32,866 bases of DNA from JANNMJ01 sp031397815 (GCA_031397815.1 JANNMJ010000124.1:1-32866); one strand, 5' to 3'. Shown: positions 24,769 through 32,866, counted from the stretch's first letter. Numbers and translations: made by a program. Notes: generated by a model from the letters alone, not told the origin.

Positions 24769-25623
24769 CTACTGGCCTCCTCCACGGGCCTCCCATTCAT
24801 CCAAAAGAGCAGCCATTTGCTGCTGCACGCGGAGAGCAGCGGCGCGGGCAGCTTCGGCGAAATCGGGTCCGCTGGAAGCGTAAATAATTTCTCTCGAAGA
24901 GTTTACGAGCAATCCAACGTGCTGATTAATACCAAATTTCGTCACTTCCGCCAACGAGCCGCCCTGCGCGCCCACACCCGGCACAAGCAGCCACGCATCC
25001 GGCACCAACCGCCGCACCCGCTGGAGTGCCTCGGCGCGGGTGGCGCCCACGACATACATCAGCTGCTCGGCGTGCGGCCACGATTGGCTGCGCGTCAGCA
25101 CTCGCTCGAAAAGGGCTTCCGGCTGCTCAGAGTGAGCATCTTGGGTCAGCTCAAGGGTCTGGAAATCATCGGCGCCCGCGTTCGAGGTGAGCGCCAGCAG
25201 AATGGCCCACTTGCCGGGGCGATTTTCGAGGAACGGCAACACTGAATCGCGGCCCATGTACGGCGCTACGGTTACGGCGTCGAAGGTTAGTGTATCGAAG
25301 AAGGCGCGGGCGTAGAGGGCGCTCGTGTTGCCGATATCGCCGCGCTTGGCATCGGCGATGCGGAAGCAATCGGCGGGAATCAGGTCGGCGGTGGCGGCGA
25401 GGGTTTGCCAGCCCGCCGCGCCGTTGGCTTCGTAGAACGCCGTGTTTGGCTTGTAGGCGACGCAGAGATCGTGAGTGGCGGCGATGATGGCGCGGTTGAA
25501 CGCTAGTACGGGGTCCGGCTCGTCGGCGAGGCAGGCGGGCAGGCGGACGGGGTCAGGATCGAGGCCGACGCAGAGGAAGGAGCGTTTGGCGCGAATGGCG
25601 GCGGTAAGCTGGGCAGATGTCAT
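24769..25623 (-). CDS. pyrF: Orotidine 5'-phosphate decarboxylase (type 2)
   Basis: A 284-aa enzyme that decarboxylates OMP to UMP, the last step of de novo pyrimidine synthesis. The N-terminal GLDPDP (20-25) is typical of the longer type 2 subfamily, and the catalytic DAKRGDIGNT (91-100; Asp91, Lys93, Asp96) is intact. The start at 25623 was taken because it gives the family-like MTSAQLTAAI; an upstream start at 25677 would run into a low-quality Arg/Pro-rich extension. A TACATTCG box lies only about eight bases before the ATG. pyrD is nearby (29864) but separated by lolA and ftsK. Confidence 0.95.
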   Translation of the reverse strand: MTSAQLTAAIRAKRSFLCVGLDPDPVRLPACLADEPDPVLAFNRAIIAATHDLCVAYKPNTAFYEANGAAGWQTLAATADLIPADCFRIADAKRGDIGNTSALYARAFFDTLTFDAVTVAPYMGRDSVLPFLENRPGKWAILLALTSNAGADDFQTLELTQDAHSEQPEALFERVLTRSQSWPHAEQLMYVVGATRAEALQRVRRLVPDAWLLVPGVGAQGGSLAEVTKFGINQHVGLLVNSSREIIYASSGPDFAEAARAAALRVQQQMAALLDEWEARGGGQ

Positions 25624-25669
25624 TCTGACGACGAATGTAGGCGTTCGACCGCGTGCCGGGTGGCCGTGA

Positions 25670-25705
25670 ATCCTCACCCCCGGCCCCTCTCCAAAGGAGA
25701 GGGGA
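25670..25705. repeat. 36-bp dispersed repeat, copy 2
   Basis: Exact copy of 13565-13600, in the spacer between pyrF and lolA. It contains the 9-bp hairpin with AAA loop (25684-25704). Here it has no outer inverted-repeat arms, unlike copy 1. Confidence 0.95.
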
Positions 25706-25761
25706 GCCTAAACGGACTGATAAGGAGTGCGAAACGATTCTAAATCTTCACAAAGCTTCGC

Positions 25762-25796
25762 AAAAACGCCCCGCCGGTCTGATGACCGACGGGGCG
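25762..25796 (-). terminator. Intrinsic terminator of lolA
   Basis: On the minus strand a GC-rich stem (arms at about 25767-25775 and 25788-25796, with further pairing inward) is followed by five U (25762-25766). It lies about 60 bp after the lolA stop and would end the ftsK-lolA unit. Confidence 0.85.
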
Positions 25797-25854
25797 TAGA
25801 GTGGTGTAGAGGCAGAACGGAGAACTCCGGCTGACGCTGCGGCGCTAGGTTCGC

Positions 25855-26505
25855 TTACCGCAGGTCGATGACTTTTACGCCCTTGTGCTTGCTCTTATCG
25901 AAGGCAAACGTGGTGGCGTCGATGGTGGCGTTCGGGGTGAACTTCTTGATAACGAACGAGTAGCGGTTGCCGTTCTTCTTGAACATCTTCCAGCTTTTCA
26001 CCGAACGATCTTTCTTGTTCACCTGCAACCGCACTTTGATGAGCGAGTTGGAGCGGTCTTCGGGAGAAAGCTCGACGATATCGTAAACAACGCCCGCTTC
26101 AGTGGCCTGCTCGACGTAAACGTACTTGTAGCCTTTCTGATAGAGGGTAAAAATCTGAGTCGGCGAGATTTCCTCTTCGTCGGGGTCGTAATCGGAGATG
26201 TTTACCTCGTTTTCGGCCTTCATATAGGTCCACATCGTGGAGCCGTTGTTGATGACCTCCTGCCCCTTCGTCTGAAGGCGGAACTTGGTACCGGCGACGA
26301 TGATATCGCCCTCAATCGTCTCCTTGATCTTATTGGATGGATTTTCCAGCGTCTGCTGGAACGAAGCCCGAAACGATTTGAGCGACTTGTATTTGGCGCT
26401 CATCTCATCGAGCACCTTGCCGGCCTTGGGGTCTTGCTGCGCGAAGGCCACGGTGGTGGCTGACAACATCAGGCCGACAAGCGCGAAAAAGGAACGAATG
26501 GTCAT
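25855..26505 (-). CDS. lolA: LolA-like outer-membrane lipoprotein carrier
   Basis: A 216-aa periplasmic protein with a signal peptide ending at AFA-QQD (cleavage after Ala22). The mature protein follows the LolA pattern: LKSFRASFQQTLENP (about 42-56) and a GDIIVAGTKFRLQTKGQEVINNGSTMW stretch (68-94) typical of the LolA half-barrel, with many beta-strands. LolA carries lipoproteins from the inner to the outer membrane. It follows ftsK by 86 bp on the same strand, a pairing that I recall as common in Bacteroidota, so co-transcription is likely. Confidence 0.9.
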   Translation of the reverse strand: MTIRSFFALVGLMLSATTVAFAQQDPKAGKVLDEMSAKYKSLKSFRASFQQTLENPSNKIKETIEGDIIVAGTKFRLQTKGQEVINNGSTMWTYMKAENEVNISDYDPDEEEISPTQIFTLYQKGYKYVYVEQATEAGVVYDIVELSPEDRSNSLIKVRLQVNKKDRSVKSWKMFKKNGNRYSFVIKKFTPNATIDATTFAFDKSKHKGVKVIDLR

Positions 26506-26591
26506 TGGGTTATCAGACGGGTGCAGATCGGCAGATGGCAGAAGTGAACGGCAGGCCGAGAAAAAAACCGATTTATGGCCCGCCTGATACG

Positions 26592-29500
26592 TTAGAAAGG
26601 CGCTTTCTCGTTGCCGTTTTCTAAGCGGTTCAACAACTGTTCCAAAGCGTATTCGTCGGGAATCAACACGTCGCGGCTCTTGGAGCCTTCGAACGGCCCG
26701 ACGATGCCCGCTTTTTCAAGCTGATCGATGAGCCGACCGGCGCGGTTGTAGCCGAGCTTGAGGCGGCGCTGAAGCAGCGAAGTAGACCCTTGTTGGTGAG
26801 TAACAATGACTTTGGCGGCTTCCGCGAAGAGCGCATCGCGGTCGCCTTCGTCGAAATCATCGCCGCCATCCGACGCCGAGCCTTTATCGCCGACGTACTC
26901 GGGTAGCTCGTAGGCGGTGGGGTAACTCTGCTGCTCACCGACGAAATCGCACAATCTGTCGACCTCCGGCGTGTCCACGAAAGCGCACTGCACGCGGATA
27001 AGATCGGACCCGACCGAGAACAGCATATCGCCCTGCCCAATGAGCTGGTCGGCACCGCCGGTGTCGAGAATCGTCCGGGAATCGACTTTTGAGGTGACTT
27101 TGAAGGAGATCCGCGCCGGGAAGTTCGCCTTGATGATACCAGTGATGACGTTCACCGACGGTCGCTGCGTCGCCACAACCAAGTGAATCCCGATAGCACG
27201 CGCCAGCTGCGCGAGACGCGCAATCGGGGTTTCGACTTCTTTCCCGGCGGTCATCATCAAGTCGGCCAGCTCGTCGATTACGACCACGATGAACGGCATG
27301 AACTTATGCCCTTTAGTCGGCAGGAGCTTCCGCTCGCGGAATTTCTTGTTGTATTCCTTGAGGTTCCGGCAGCCGGCATCTTTCAGCAGCGAGTACCGCT
27401 GATCCATCAAGATACAGAGCGAGTTGAGCGTATCAACGACCTTGCTCGTGTCGGTGATGATGGCTTCCTCGGTGTCGGGGAGCTTGGCGAGGAAGTGGCG
27501 CTCAAGCTTATTGAACAGCGATAGCTCGACCTTTTTGGGGTCGACGAGGACGAATTTCAGCTCGGCGGGGTGGCGCTTGTAGAGGAGCGACGTGAGAATC
27601 ACGTTCAGCCCGACCGACTTCCCTTGCCCCGTGGCCCCAGCCATCAGCAAGTGCGGCATCCGGGCGAGGTCGGCCACAAATACTTCGTTGGTGATGGTGC
27701 GGCCGAAGGCAATCGGCAGGTCCATCTCGGCATTCTGGAACTTCTCCGTCGCCAAAACCGACCGCATCGACACCATTTCCTTGCGCGTGTTCGGCACCTC
27801 GATACCGATAGTCCCTTTGCCGGGAATCGGCGCGATGATGCGAATACCGAGTGCGGCGAGGCTCAGGGCGATATCGTCTTCGAGGTTCTTGATTTTCGAA
27901 ATCCGCACCCCGGCGTCGGGGATGATTTCGTAGAGCGTCACCGTCGGCCCGATGGTGGCCTTGATGCTGGCGATGCCAATGTTGTAATGGCCGAGGGTCT
28001 CGACGATGCGGTCTTTGTTCGCTTCCAGCTCCTCCTTACTCACCTGGACTTTCGGCACGCCGTAGTCGTTGAGCAGGTCGAGAGTCGGGTAGATATACCG
28101 CGAGAGGTCGAGGGTGGGGTCGTAATTGGTGAGGTCGCCCCCGGCGGCGAGCGATTCATCGTCGTCGTCGGTCAGGCCGGGGATGGCGGTATCGAGGTCG
28201 GCGATGGTCGGCTCGGGCGCGGCCGTTTCGATGGTCATCGGCACGGCGGCGGTGGCGGCAGAAGTGCCTACCTGCGCGCCCACGGCGGCAATAGATGTGG
28301 CGACCGGCTCCGCAGTCGGCCGCTCAATGGCGAACGACGGGCCGCTTGGCTTCGGCGGCACAACCGGTACGACTGGTACTACCGGCACAGGCACCGGAAC
28401 CGGCACGGGCGGCACGATGACCAGCGCCGGACCGGAAGCAGTTGGGAAAGCGGCCGTATCCGCTTCATCGTCTGCATCATCAGCATTAGCCGCAACCACA
28501 TCAGCAGCGCCGGAGCGCGTCACGAGCCGAATTTCGCCAGTGTCTTCGTCAATTTCCTCGTGCTCCTCCCCTGCTTCTTCGTCCTCGGCGAGCATCGCGG
28601 CGGTGGGGTTGGCCGAGTGGTTGACGCCGAGCGGTTCCTGCTCATACGTACCCGCCGCCGACGCATCCACCGCGCTACGCGAGCTGCTCGCTGACCGGCG
28701 TTGCGCCCGCTCGAACTCGGCTTCCTCGCGCTCATCCGCCCGACGGCGCCGGGCATCGAGCCAACCGGCCGCCGCCCAGTTCAGGGTAGTGACGTTGAAG
28801 AAACCGACCACGAACGACACTGCCAGCAAGCCCAGCAGCAGCACGGTACCGGCGCCGATGAAATCGCGCAGCATCAGCGCAATCTCGTAACCGGCCCCGC
28901 CGCTCAGCCATTCCGGCAGCGGCGCGGCGCCTTCGGGGCGCGCCACCACCACATACCCCAGCGCCACCGACGACCAGCCCGTCAGGAAAAAGCACAGGCC
29001 CATCATCCAAGGCAGCGAAACGAGGGAGCGTTTGAAGACGATGCGGAACCCAAGGAAGAAAATGAGCGGCAGCAGCGCGAACGACGCGATGCCAAACCAC
29101 TCATACAGAAAATGTTGCGAGATACGCGCGCCCAGCTCGCCGAGCCAGTTCTTGGCCTCAGTGCCGCCCGCCCGCGAGACTTTAATCTGATACAGCCCCG
29201 TCGGCAGCTCCGTCGGCGAGAGGCTGATGCCGGTCGAGTCAGAAGCCGTTTCGCGCACCACGCGCCCGGCCGCATCGAGCATCGTCACGCGCACCGGTCC
29301 GGAGCGGTCGGCGAGACTCTCGACGACGCTCTGGTCGGCGTGGCCGGTAAAGAGGTAGCTCACGAACGACGACGCCATATACAGCGACGCCACAATCAGC
29401 GTAAAGCCGATGAAGAGCTGAAAGCGACGGTCGTTGAGCCAGTTGAGCCACGATTTCCATTGCCATTGCGGCCGGGGCGCGGCGCGTTCGGCCGGTTCGG

Positions 29501-29696
29501 GGCGTTTCGACGGGCGCGGTTGCTCGGCGGCGCGGCGGGTGGTGGCATCGCGGAGCTGCACCTCTCCATCGGGCGAGGCCGACGCGACCGGCCGGGGCTG
29601 ATTCTGCGGACGAGGTTCGTTGGCGGCATTAGCTCCCCCGCCCCGCCCGCCGCGAGGCGAGTTGGCGGCGGCATCGCGTGGTACGTTCTGGGCCAT
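26592..29696 (-). CDS. ftsK: FtsK-family DNA translocase with unusual periplasmic insert
   Basis: A 1034-aa septal DNA pump. Residues 1-80 are a Gly/Pro/Arg-rich cytoplasmic tail. Four membrane helices lie at about 93-116, 199-221, 225-252 and 277-302. The periplasmic loop between the first two holds about 47 residues (132-178) that resemble part of a T9SS sorting domain. A long acidic, Ala/Pro/Val-rich linker (about 320-515, including a PVPV run at 431-450) leads to the alpha and beta motor domains with Walker A GATGQGKS (687-694) and Walker B VVVIDE (804-809). The C-terminal winged-helix gamma domain (about 970-1015, LLQRRLKLGYNRAGRLIDQLE) reads KOPS-like sequences. It precedes lolA. Candidate promoter at 29736-29743. 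Confidence 0.96.
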   Translation of the reverse strand: MAQNVPRDAAANSPRGGRGGGANAANEPRPQNQPRPVASASPDGEVQLRDATTRRAAEQPRPSKRPEPAERAAPRPQWQWKSWLNWLNDRRFQLFIGFTLIVASLYMASSFVSYLFTGHADQSVVESLADRSGPVRVTMLDAAGRVVRETASDSTGISLSPTELPTGLYQIKVSRAGGTEAKNWLGELGARISQHFLYEWFGIASFALLPLIFFLGFRIVFKRSLVSLPWMMGLCFFLTGWSSVALGYVVVARPEGAAPLPEWLSGGAGYEIALMLRDFIGAGTVLLLGLLAVSFVVGFFNVTTLNWAAAGWLDARRRRADEREEAEFERAQRRSASSSRSAVDASAAGTYEQEPLGVNHSANPTAAMLAEDEEAGEEHEEIDEDTGEIRLVTRSGAADVVAANADDADDEADTAAFPTASGPALVIVPPVPVPVPVPVVPVVPVVPPKPSGPSFAIERPTAEPVATSIAAVGAQVGTSAATAAVPMTIETAAPEPTIADLDTAIPGLTDDDDESLAAGGDLTNYDPTLDLSRYIYPTLDLLNDYGVPKVQVSKEELEANKDRIVETLGHYNIGIASIKATIGPTVTLYEIIPDAGVRISKIKNLEDDIALSLAALGIRIIAPIPGKGTIGIEVPNTRKEMVSMRSVLATEKFQNAEMDLPIAFGRTITNEVFVADLARMPHLLMAGATGQGKSVGLNVILTSLLYKRHPAELKFVLVDPKKVELSLFNKLERHFLAKLPDTEEAIITDTSKVVDTLNSLCILMDQRYSLLKDAGCRNLKEYNKKFRERKLLPTKGHKFMPFIVVVIDELADLMMTAGKEVETPIARLAQLARAIGIHLVVATQRPSVNVITGIIKANFPARISFKVTSKVDSRTILDTGGADQLIGQGDMLFSVGSDLIRVQCAFVDTPEVDRLCDFVGEQQSYPTAYELPEYVGDKGSASDGGDDFDEGDRDALFAEAAKVIVTHQQGSTSLLQRRLKLGYNRAGRLIDQLEKAGIVGPFEGSKSRDVLIPDEYALEQLLNRLENGNEKAPF

Positions 29697-29735
29697 TCAA
29701 GCGGGGCCGTCGGCAAGGGGAGCCGTACGGTCAGC

Positions 29736-29743
29736 CAAAATTA
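29736..29743 (-). promoter_or_regulatory. Candidate -7 box of ftsK
   Basis: Minus-strand TAATTTTG matches TAnnTTTG and lies 39 nt before the ftsK ATG. No convincing -33 element. Confidence 0.45.
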
Positions 29744-29863
29744 CGGCGCAGTCGGGCGGGTCGCACGTTTCACGCGGAAAGTTTCACGGGAATGCGTTAA
29801 AGGGCGCGGCGCGTGATTCGGGGTCGATTCAAATTTTATTTCCATCGAAGCCGAAGCGCCGCG

Positions 29864-30901
29864 TTATAGCGCCCGACAAATCTGCGTCACGAGCGCCGGG
29901 CCTTCGTACACGAAGCCGGTGTAGAGCTGAATCAGGTCGGCACCTGCGGCGAGGCGAGCGCGGGCATCGTCGGTGCTCATAATGCCGCCGACCCCGATTA
30001 GCGCGACCGTAGCGGGCAGCTCGGCGCGGAGAAGGCGCGTGATTTCGAGCGCCCGAGCCGTGAGCGGAGCGCCGCTCAAACCGCCCGCACCGAGGGCGTC
30101 GACGGCGGCGGCGGGCGTGACCAGCCCGGCGCGCGAGATGGTGGTATTGGTGGCAATCAGGCCCGCAAAACCTGCGGCGACGGCCAATCCGGCGGCTTCG
30201 CGGAGCTGCTCGTCGGTGAGGTCCGGGGCGAGCTTGAGGGCGAGCGGACGTGGTTCTCGGCGCCGCTGGTTGCGCTCTTGGAGCGTGTGGAGTAGGCGTT
30301 GAAGCGGCTCACGGTCTTGCAGGGCGCGCAGGCCGGGCGTGTTCGGCGAGGAAACGTTGACGGTGAGGTAATCGACGGCGTCGGCGAGGGCGTCGAAGGC
30401 TTTGAGGTAATCGTCCTCGGCGCGCTCGTTGGGGGTGTCTTTGTTTTTGCCGATGTTCCCCCCGACAATCAAACCCTCCGGCCGTTTCTGGAGCCGCAGA
30501 GCCGCAACTTCGGCCCCGCCGTTATTGAACCCCAAGCGGTTGAGGAGCGCCCGGTCCGGCGGTAGCCGAAACATCCGGGGCTTCGGATTACCCGGCTGCG
30601 GCATCGGCGTAAGCGTGCCGACTTCTACGTGTCCGAACCCCACCGCATCCCACGCTTCAACGTGCCGGGCATCTTTATCGAACCCCGCCGCCAACCCAAC
30701 GGGGTTCGCGAACGGCAACCCCATCACAGTGCGCGCCAACCGCGGCGCGTGGCACGCGGCCCTATCCACCCCCAGCGACGCCCGCGCCGCCGCCCCAACA
30801 AACGGTTTCGTCAGCAGCGGCAACGCCTCGAACGCGGTGTAATGCGCGGTTTCAGCATCAAGCTGAAAAAGAAGCGGTTTGATGAGGGCAGAGTAAAGCA
30901 C
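29864..30901 (-). CDS. pyrD: Dihydroorotate dehydrogenase (quinone), class 2
   Basis: A 345-aa flavoenzyme oxidising dihydroorotate to orotate with quinone as acceptor. The N-terminal membrane-associated helix region (1-40) identifies class 2. Family motifs include GLAAGFDKDARH (69-80), NRLGFNNGG (121-129), and the catalytic NVSSPNTPGLR (182-192, Ser185). GVGGIMSTDDA (about 301-311) is the FMN phosphate site. Full length. The start codon is GTG at 30901; no better upstream ATG was seen. A GACCTTTG box (30906-30913) is directly upstream. It does not share an operon with pyrF. Confidence 0.96.
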   Translation of the reverse strand: MLYSALIKPLLFQLDAETAHYTAFEALPLLTKPFVGAAARASLGVDRAACHAPRLARTVMGLPFANPVGLAAGFDKDARHVEAWDAVGFGHVEVGTLTPMPQPGNPKPRMFRLPPDRALLNRLGFNNGGAEVAALRLQKRPEGLIVGGNIGKNKDTPNERAEDDYLKAFDALADAVDYLTVNVSSPNTPGLRALQDREPLQRLLHTLQERNQRRREPRPLALKLAPDLTDEQLREAAGLAVAAGFAGLIATNTTISRAGLVTPAAAVDALGAGGLSGAPLTARALEITRLLRAELPATVALIGVGGIMSTDDARARLAAGADLIQLYTGFVYEGPALVTQICRAL

Positions 30902-30980
30902 GGGGCAAAGGTCTGGTTCAAAGGTGAGGTTCTAGCAGAAAGCACAAAACAGAAATCACACTTCCCAACCTCAGAAAAAA

Positions 30981-31010
30981 AATTCGTGCTGAAAATTCGT
31001 GAAATTCGTG
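30981..31010. repeat. Three direct copies of an 8-bp AATTCGTG unit
   Basis: AATTCGTG occurs at 30981-30988, 30994-31001 and 31003-31010, in an AT-rich spacer between the helicase stop and pyrD start. The copies are spaced irregularly (13 and 9 bp). They could be a binding site or a degraded repeat; nothing more is seen in this spacer. Confidence 0.8.
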
Positions 31011-31025
31011 GGAAATTATTAAAAA

Positions 31026-32498
31026 CTATTCCCCCAACAACTCAGGCTTAAAATTGAGCAAAAACAGCTCGCGCTGAGCACGGGTAATAGCCGTGTAAAG
31101 CCACCGAATAAACTCAGCATCGAACCCAACTTCAGGCTTGAGGTAGCCGTGGTCGAGGAAGACGGCGCCCCATTGGCCGCCTTGCGATTTATGGCACGTC
31201 AGGGCGTACGCGAACTTGGCTTGCAGGGCGTTGAGGTACGGGTCCTTGCGCATCGCTTCCTGCTGCTGAGCCTTGGTGGTGAGGTCGGGCTGGGCGGCGC
31301 AATCGGCCTGTACGTCTTGGTAGAGCTTTTTTCCGACGTCGGTGGGCAGCGCAGGGGCGTCGGCGTGGAGCGAGTCGAGGATGAGCTTGACGTCCAGCTC
31401 CGGCGCACCGGGGTAATCGACAAACCGCAGCCTTACATCCACGAACCGACAGCCGTAAATCTCTTCCGTCCGGCGCACGCGGCGCACTTGCGCGAAGTCG
31501 CCGTTCGCGAGAAAGCCCATCTCGTGGCCCGTCGGGAGCCAGAAATAGTTGTTCCGCGCAATCATCAGGTAATCACCGCCCTGCAATTCGTCTTCGGCAT
31601 CGAAAATGACCCGCCGAATGAGCTGATTGTACAGATTCGCCTGCTTGTTGGAGCGGCAGATAACGGTCGTGTCTTCCACCCCGAACTTATCATAGGCGTA
31701 CCGTAGGCCGTCTTCGAGCTTTTCGCCGCTCATCGCCCAAATGCCGCGCCGGTCGTGAGTGTGGAGCTTGGGCGCGGGGGTAGGCCGCAGCAGCTCATCG
31801 CGCAGGGCGGTGGCGTTGAACAGAATCCCCGATTCTTCCGCCTGCCGCATCACCTGCCGGAGCGTGCAGGTGGTGACGGTGCAGCGGTAGCGCCCGCGCA
31901 GCAGGTCGGCATCAAGCGCCGGGGAGAGCGCCTGCCCGACGGGCGGCAGCTGCGCGGGGTCGCCGATGAGGAGAAGGCGGTTATCGGGCCGTCCCTCGCC
32001 GAAGATGTACGTCAGAAGGTCGCTGAGCAGCCCGCGCTCGCCGAAACCGGCTTCATCGGCAATCATCGACGCCTCGTCGACCACGTACACCGTGTGCTTG
32101 CCCCGGTTTGGCAGGAGCTGAAACGCCGCGCCACCTTCGCCCATCGCGTGGCCCGCCTGCCGGTAAATATGCTTGTGGATGGTGGCGGCGCCGCGCCCGG
32201 TGTAGCTCGCGAGCACCTTCGCGGCGCGACCGGTCGGGGCGAGGAGCACACAGTCGTACCCGAGCTGCGGCAGCACTTCCACGAGGGCGCTCACGGCGGT
32301 CGTTTTCCCCGTTCCGGCGTAACCGGTCAGCAAAAAAGTGGGCCGCGAATCACCGGAATTGAGCAGAAACCCGTGCAACAGCTCGAAAAGCTGCGCCTGG
32401 TCGGGCGTCGGTTCGAAGGGAAAATGCTGGAGAAGGGAAGTTGACACAGGCGGTAGAGCAGACGGGAGCGGGCCGGAAAAGGCGGGCGAATTAGCCAC
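31026..32498 (-). CDS. SF1B DNA helicase, RecD2/Dda-like
   Basis: A 490-aa ATP-dependent helicase. Walker A is GYAGTGKTT (59-67) in motif I, Walker B is DEASM (141-145), motif III GDPAQLPPVG follows, and near the C-terminus motif V/VI reads LTCHKSQGGQW and YTAITRA. Residues between about 250 and 430 form the 2A/2B region with a likely SH3-like insert. This is the RecD2/Dda architecture without the long N-terminal domain of RecD2. These helicases act on 5' single-stranded ends in repair and replication. The start is GTG at 32498; a GTG 17 codons later is possible. It follows the thioesterase by 42 bp, so both may be co-transcribed. Confidence 0.9.
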   Translation of the reverse strand: MANSPAFSGPLPSALPPVSTSLLQHFPFEPTPDQAQLFELLHGFLLNSGDSRPTFLLTGYAGTGKTTAVSALVEVLPQLGYDCVLLAPTGRAAKVLASYTGRGAATIHKHIYRQAGHAMGEGGAAFQLLPNRGKHTVYVVDEASMIADEAGFGERGLLSDLLTYIFGEGRPDNRLLLIGDPAQLPPVGQALSPALDADLLRGRYRCTVTTCTLRQVMRQAEESGILFNATALRDELLRPTPAPKLHTHDRRGIWAMSGEKLEDGLRYAYDKFGVEDTTVICRSNKQANLYNQLIRRVIFDAEDELQGGDYLMIARNNYFWLPTGHEMGFLANGDFAQVRRVRRTEEIYGCRFVDVRLRFVDYPGAPELDVKLILDSLHADAPALPTDVGKKLYQDVQADCAAQPDLTTKAQQQEAMRKDPYLNALQAKFAYALTCHKSQGGQWGAVFLDHGYLKPEVGFDAEFIRWLYTAITRAQRELFLLNFKPELLGE

Positions 32499-32540
32499 AA
32501 CAAAGGTCGCCGCTGGCGGAGTTGCAGGCTGGGTTGCAGC

Positions 32541-32866
32541 TTACACTTTGGGCGGCTGAAACGCCATCATCGTGGCAGAGGCTTTCGCGATGAGCAGATC
32601 GGGCAGACCGTCGCGCTCGCACCACACTTCCGCCTCGGTGAACGTGAGGGCTTTCCCGGCTTTCAACACCGTCCCGACTCCGCGCAAGGCGGTCCCGACC
32701 CCGGGGTGCAGGTACGAAATCTTCAGTTCCACCGTCACCACCTGCTCCCCGACGGCGGCGAGGGTGACGGCAGCAAACCCCGCCACGGTGTCAGCAACAG
32801 TCGCGACCAGCCCGCCGTGCGCAAAACCGGCTTGCTGCTGATGTTTCAGCTCAAGTGGCAGCCGCC
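32541..32866 (-). CDS. PaaI-family hotdog thioesterase (5' part outside the window)
   Basis: The open frame continues past the right edge; 108 residues are visible and the start is missing. The sequence reads through LKHQQQAGFAHGGLVATVAD near the beginning, the active-site and CoA-binding signature (HQQ and GxxHGG) of PaaI hotdog thioesterases, followed by strands such as VVTVELKISYLHP and GKALTFTEAEVW. Such enzymes hydrolyse acyl- or aryl-CoA esters as tetramers or dimers. A GTG at 32786 could be mistaken for a start, but it would cut off the active site. The downstream helicase gene begins 42 bp after the stop. Confidence 0.85.
   Translation of the reverse strand, partial: RLPLELKHQQQAGFAHGGLVATVADTVAGFAAVTLAAVGEQVVTVELKISYLHPGVGTALRGVGTVLKAGKALTFTEAEVWCERDGLPDLLIAKASATMMAFQPPKV

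Noticed and set aside
29163..29303. FtsK insert as frameshift or assembly artefact
   Set aside because: It is in frame, flanked by normal FtsK sequence on both sides and uses the same codon style as the rest of the gene.
32541..32786. Complete thioesterase starting with GTG at 32786
   Set aside because: The frame continues upstream to the window edge and includes the HQQ and HGG active-site motifs, so the gene is longer and partial here.

Overview
The window is GC-rich chromosomal DNA from a Bacteroidota bacterium, most likely a Hymenobacter-like member of the Cytophagales. The evidence is four proteins ending in type IX secretion (T9SS) sorting domains, bacillithiol synthesis (bshA), the ftsK-lolA pair, an exported DUF3078-type protein, several gene starts preceded by a TAnnTTTG or TAnnTTCG box (the Bacteroidota -7 element), and few visible Shine-Dalgarno sites. 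The genus is inferred from remembered family resemblance, not from a search. The window holds 24 genes, one cut by the right edge. No RNA genes, transposases, CRISPR arrays, phage genes or defence islands were seen.

Layout. Positions 1-307 are a non-coding repeat region: two palindromes, then an array of 9- and 10-bp units. Positions 308-7443, all on the minus strand, carry the cell-elongation cluster in the order mreB-mreC-mreD-mrdA(PBP2)-rodA, followed by a coiled-coil J-domain-like protein that probably has its own promoter. Positions 7639-13207 hold two large exported T9SS proteins: an M6-like metalloprotease fused to a parallel beta-helix, and a repeat protein that is probably a beta-propeller. 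A 518-bp gene-poor gap with a nested inverted-repeat element precedes bshA.

Positions 15039-17218 encode a redoxin and a cytochrome c-copper monooxygenase fusion, a likely two-gene unit. Next come ppk1 and a sixA-like phosphatase (minus strand), then a lipoprotein, an exported alpha/beta hydrolase and a 61-aa conserved-looking protein (plus strand). They are followed by queG (minus), a DUF3078-type outer-membrane protein (plus), pyrF, lolA, ftsK, pyrD, a RecD2/Dda-like helicase and a partial PaaI thioesterase (all minus).

Most of this is core housekeeping content: cell shape, division and chromosome translocation, lipoprotein trafficking, pyrimidines, tRNA modification, thiol and polyphosphate metabolism. 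The accessory material is the T9SS-exported proteins and the palindromic repeats placed between genes. I did not find a complete new multi-gene system. The most unusual signal is inside FtsK: about 47 residues of its first periplasmic loop read like the core of a T9SS C-terminal sorting domain. Other points worth checking are the tandem array that appears to have grown from the arm of a palindrome, the paired palindromes between mrdA and rodA, the copper monooxygenase with all six predicted copper ligands fused to cytochrome c and a sorting domain, and C-homopolymers near promoters of exported-protein genes.
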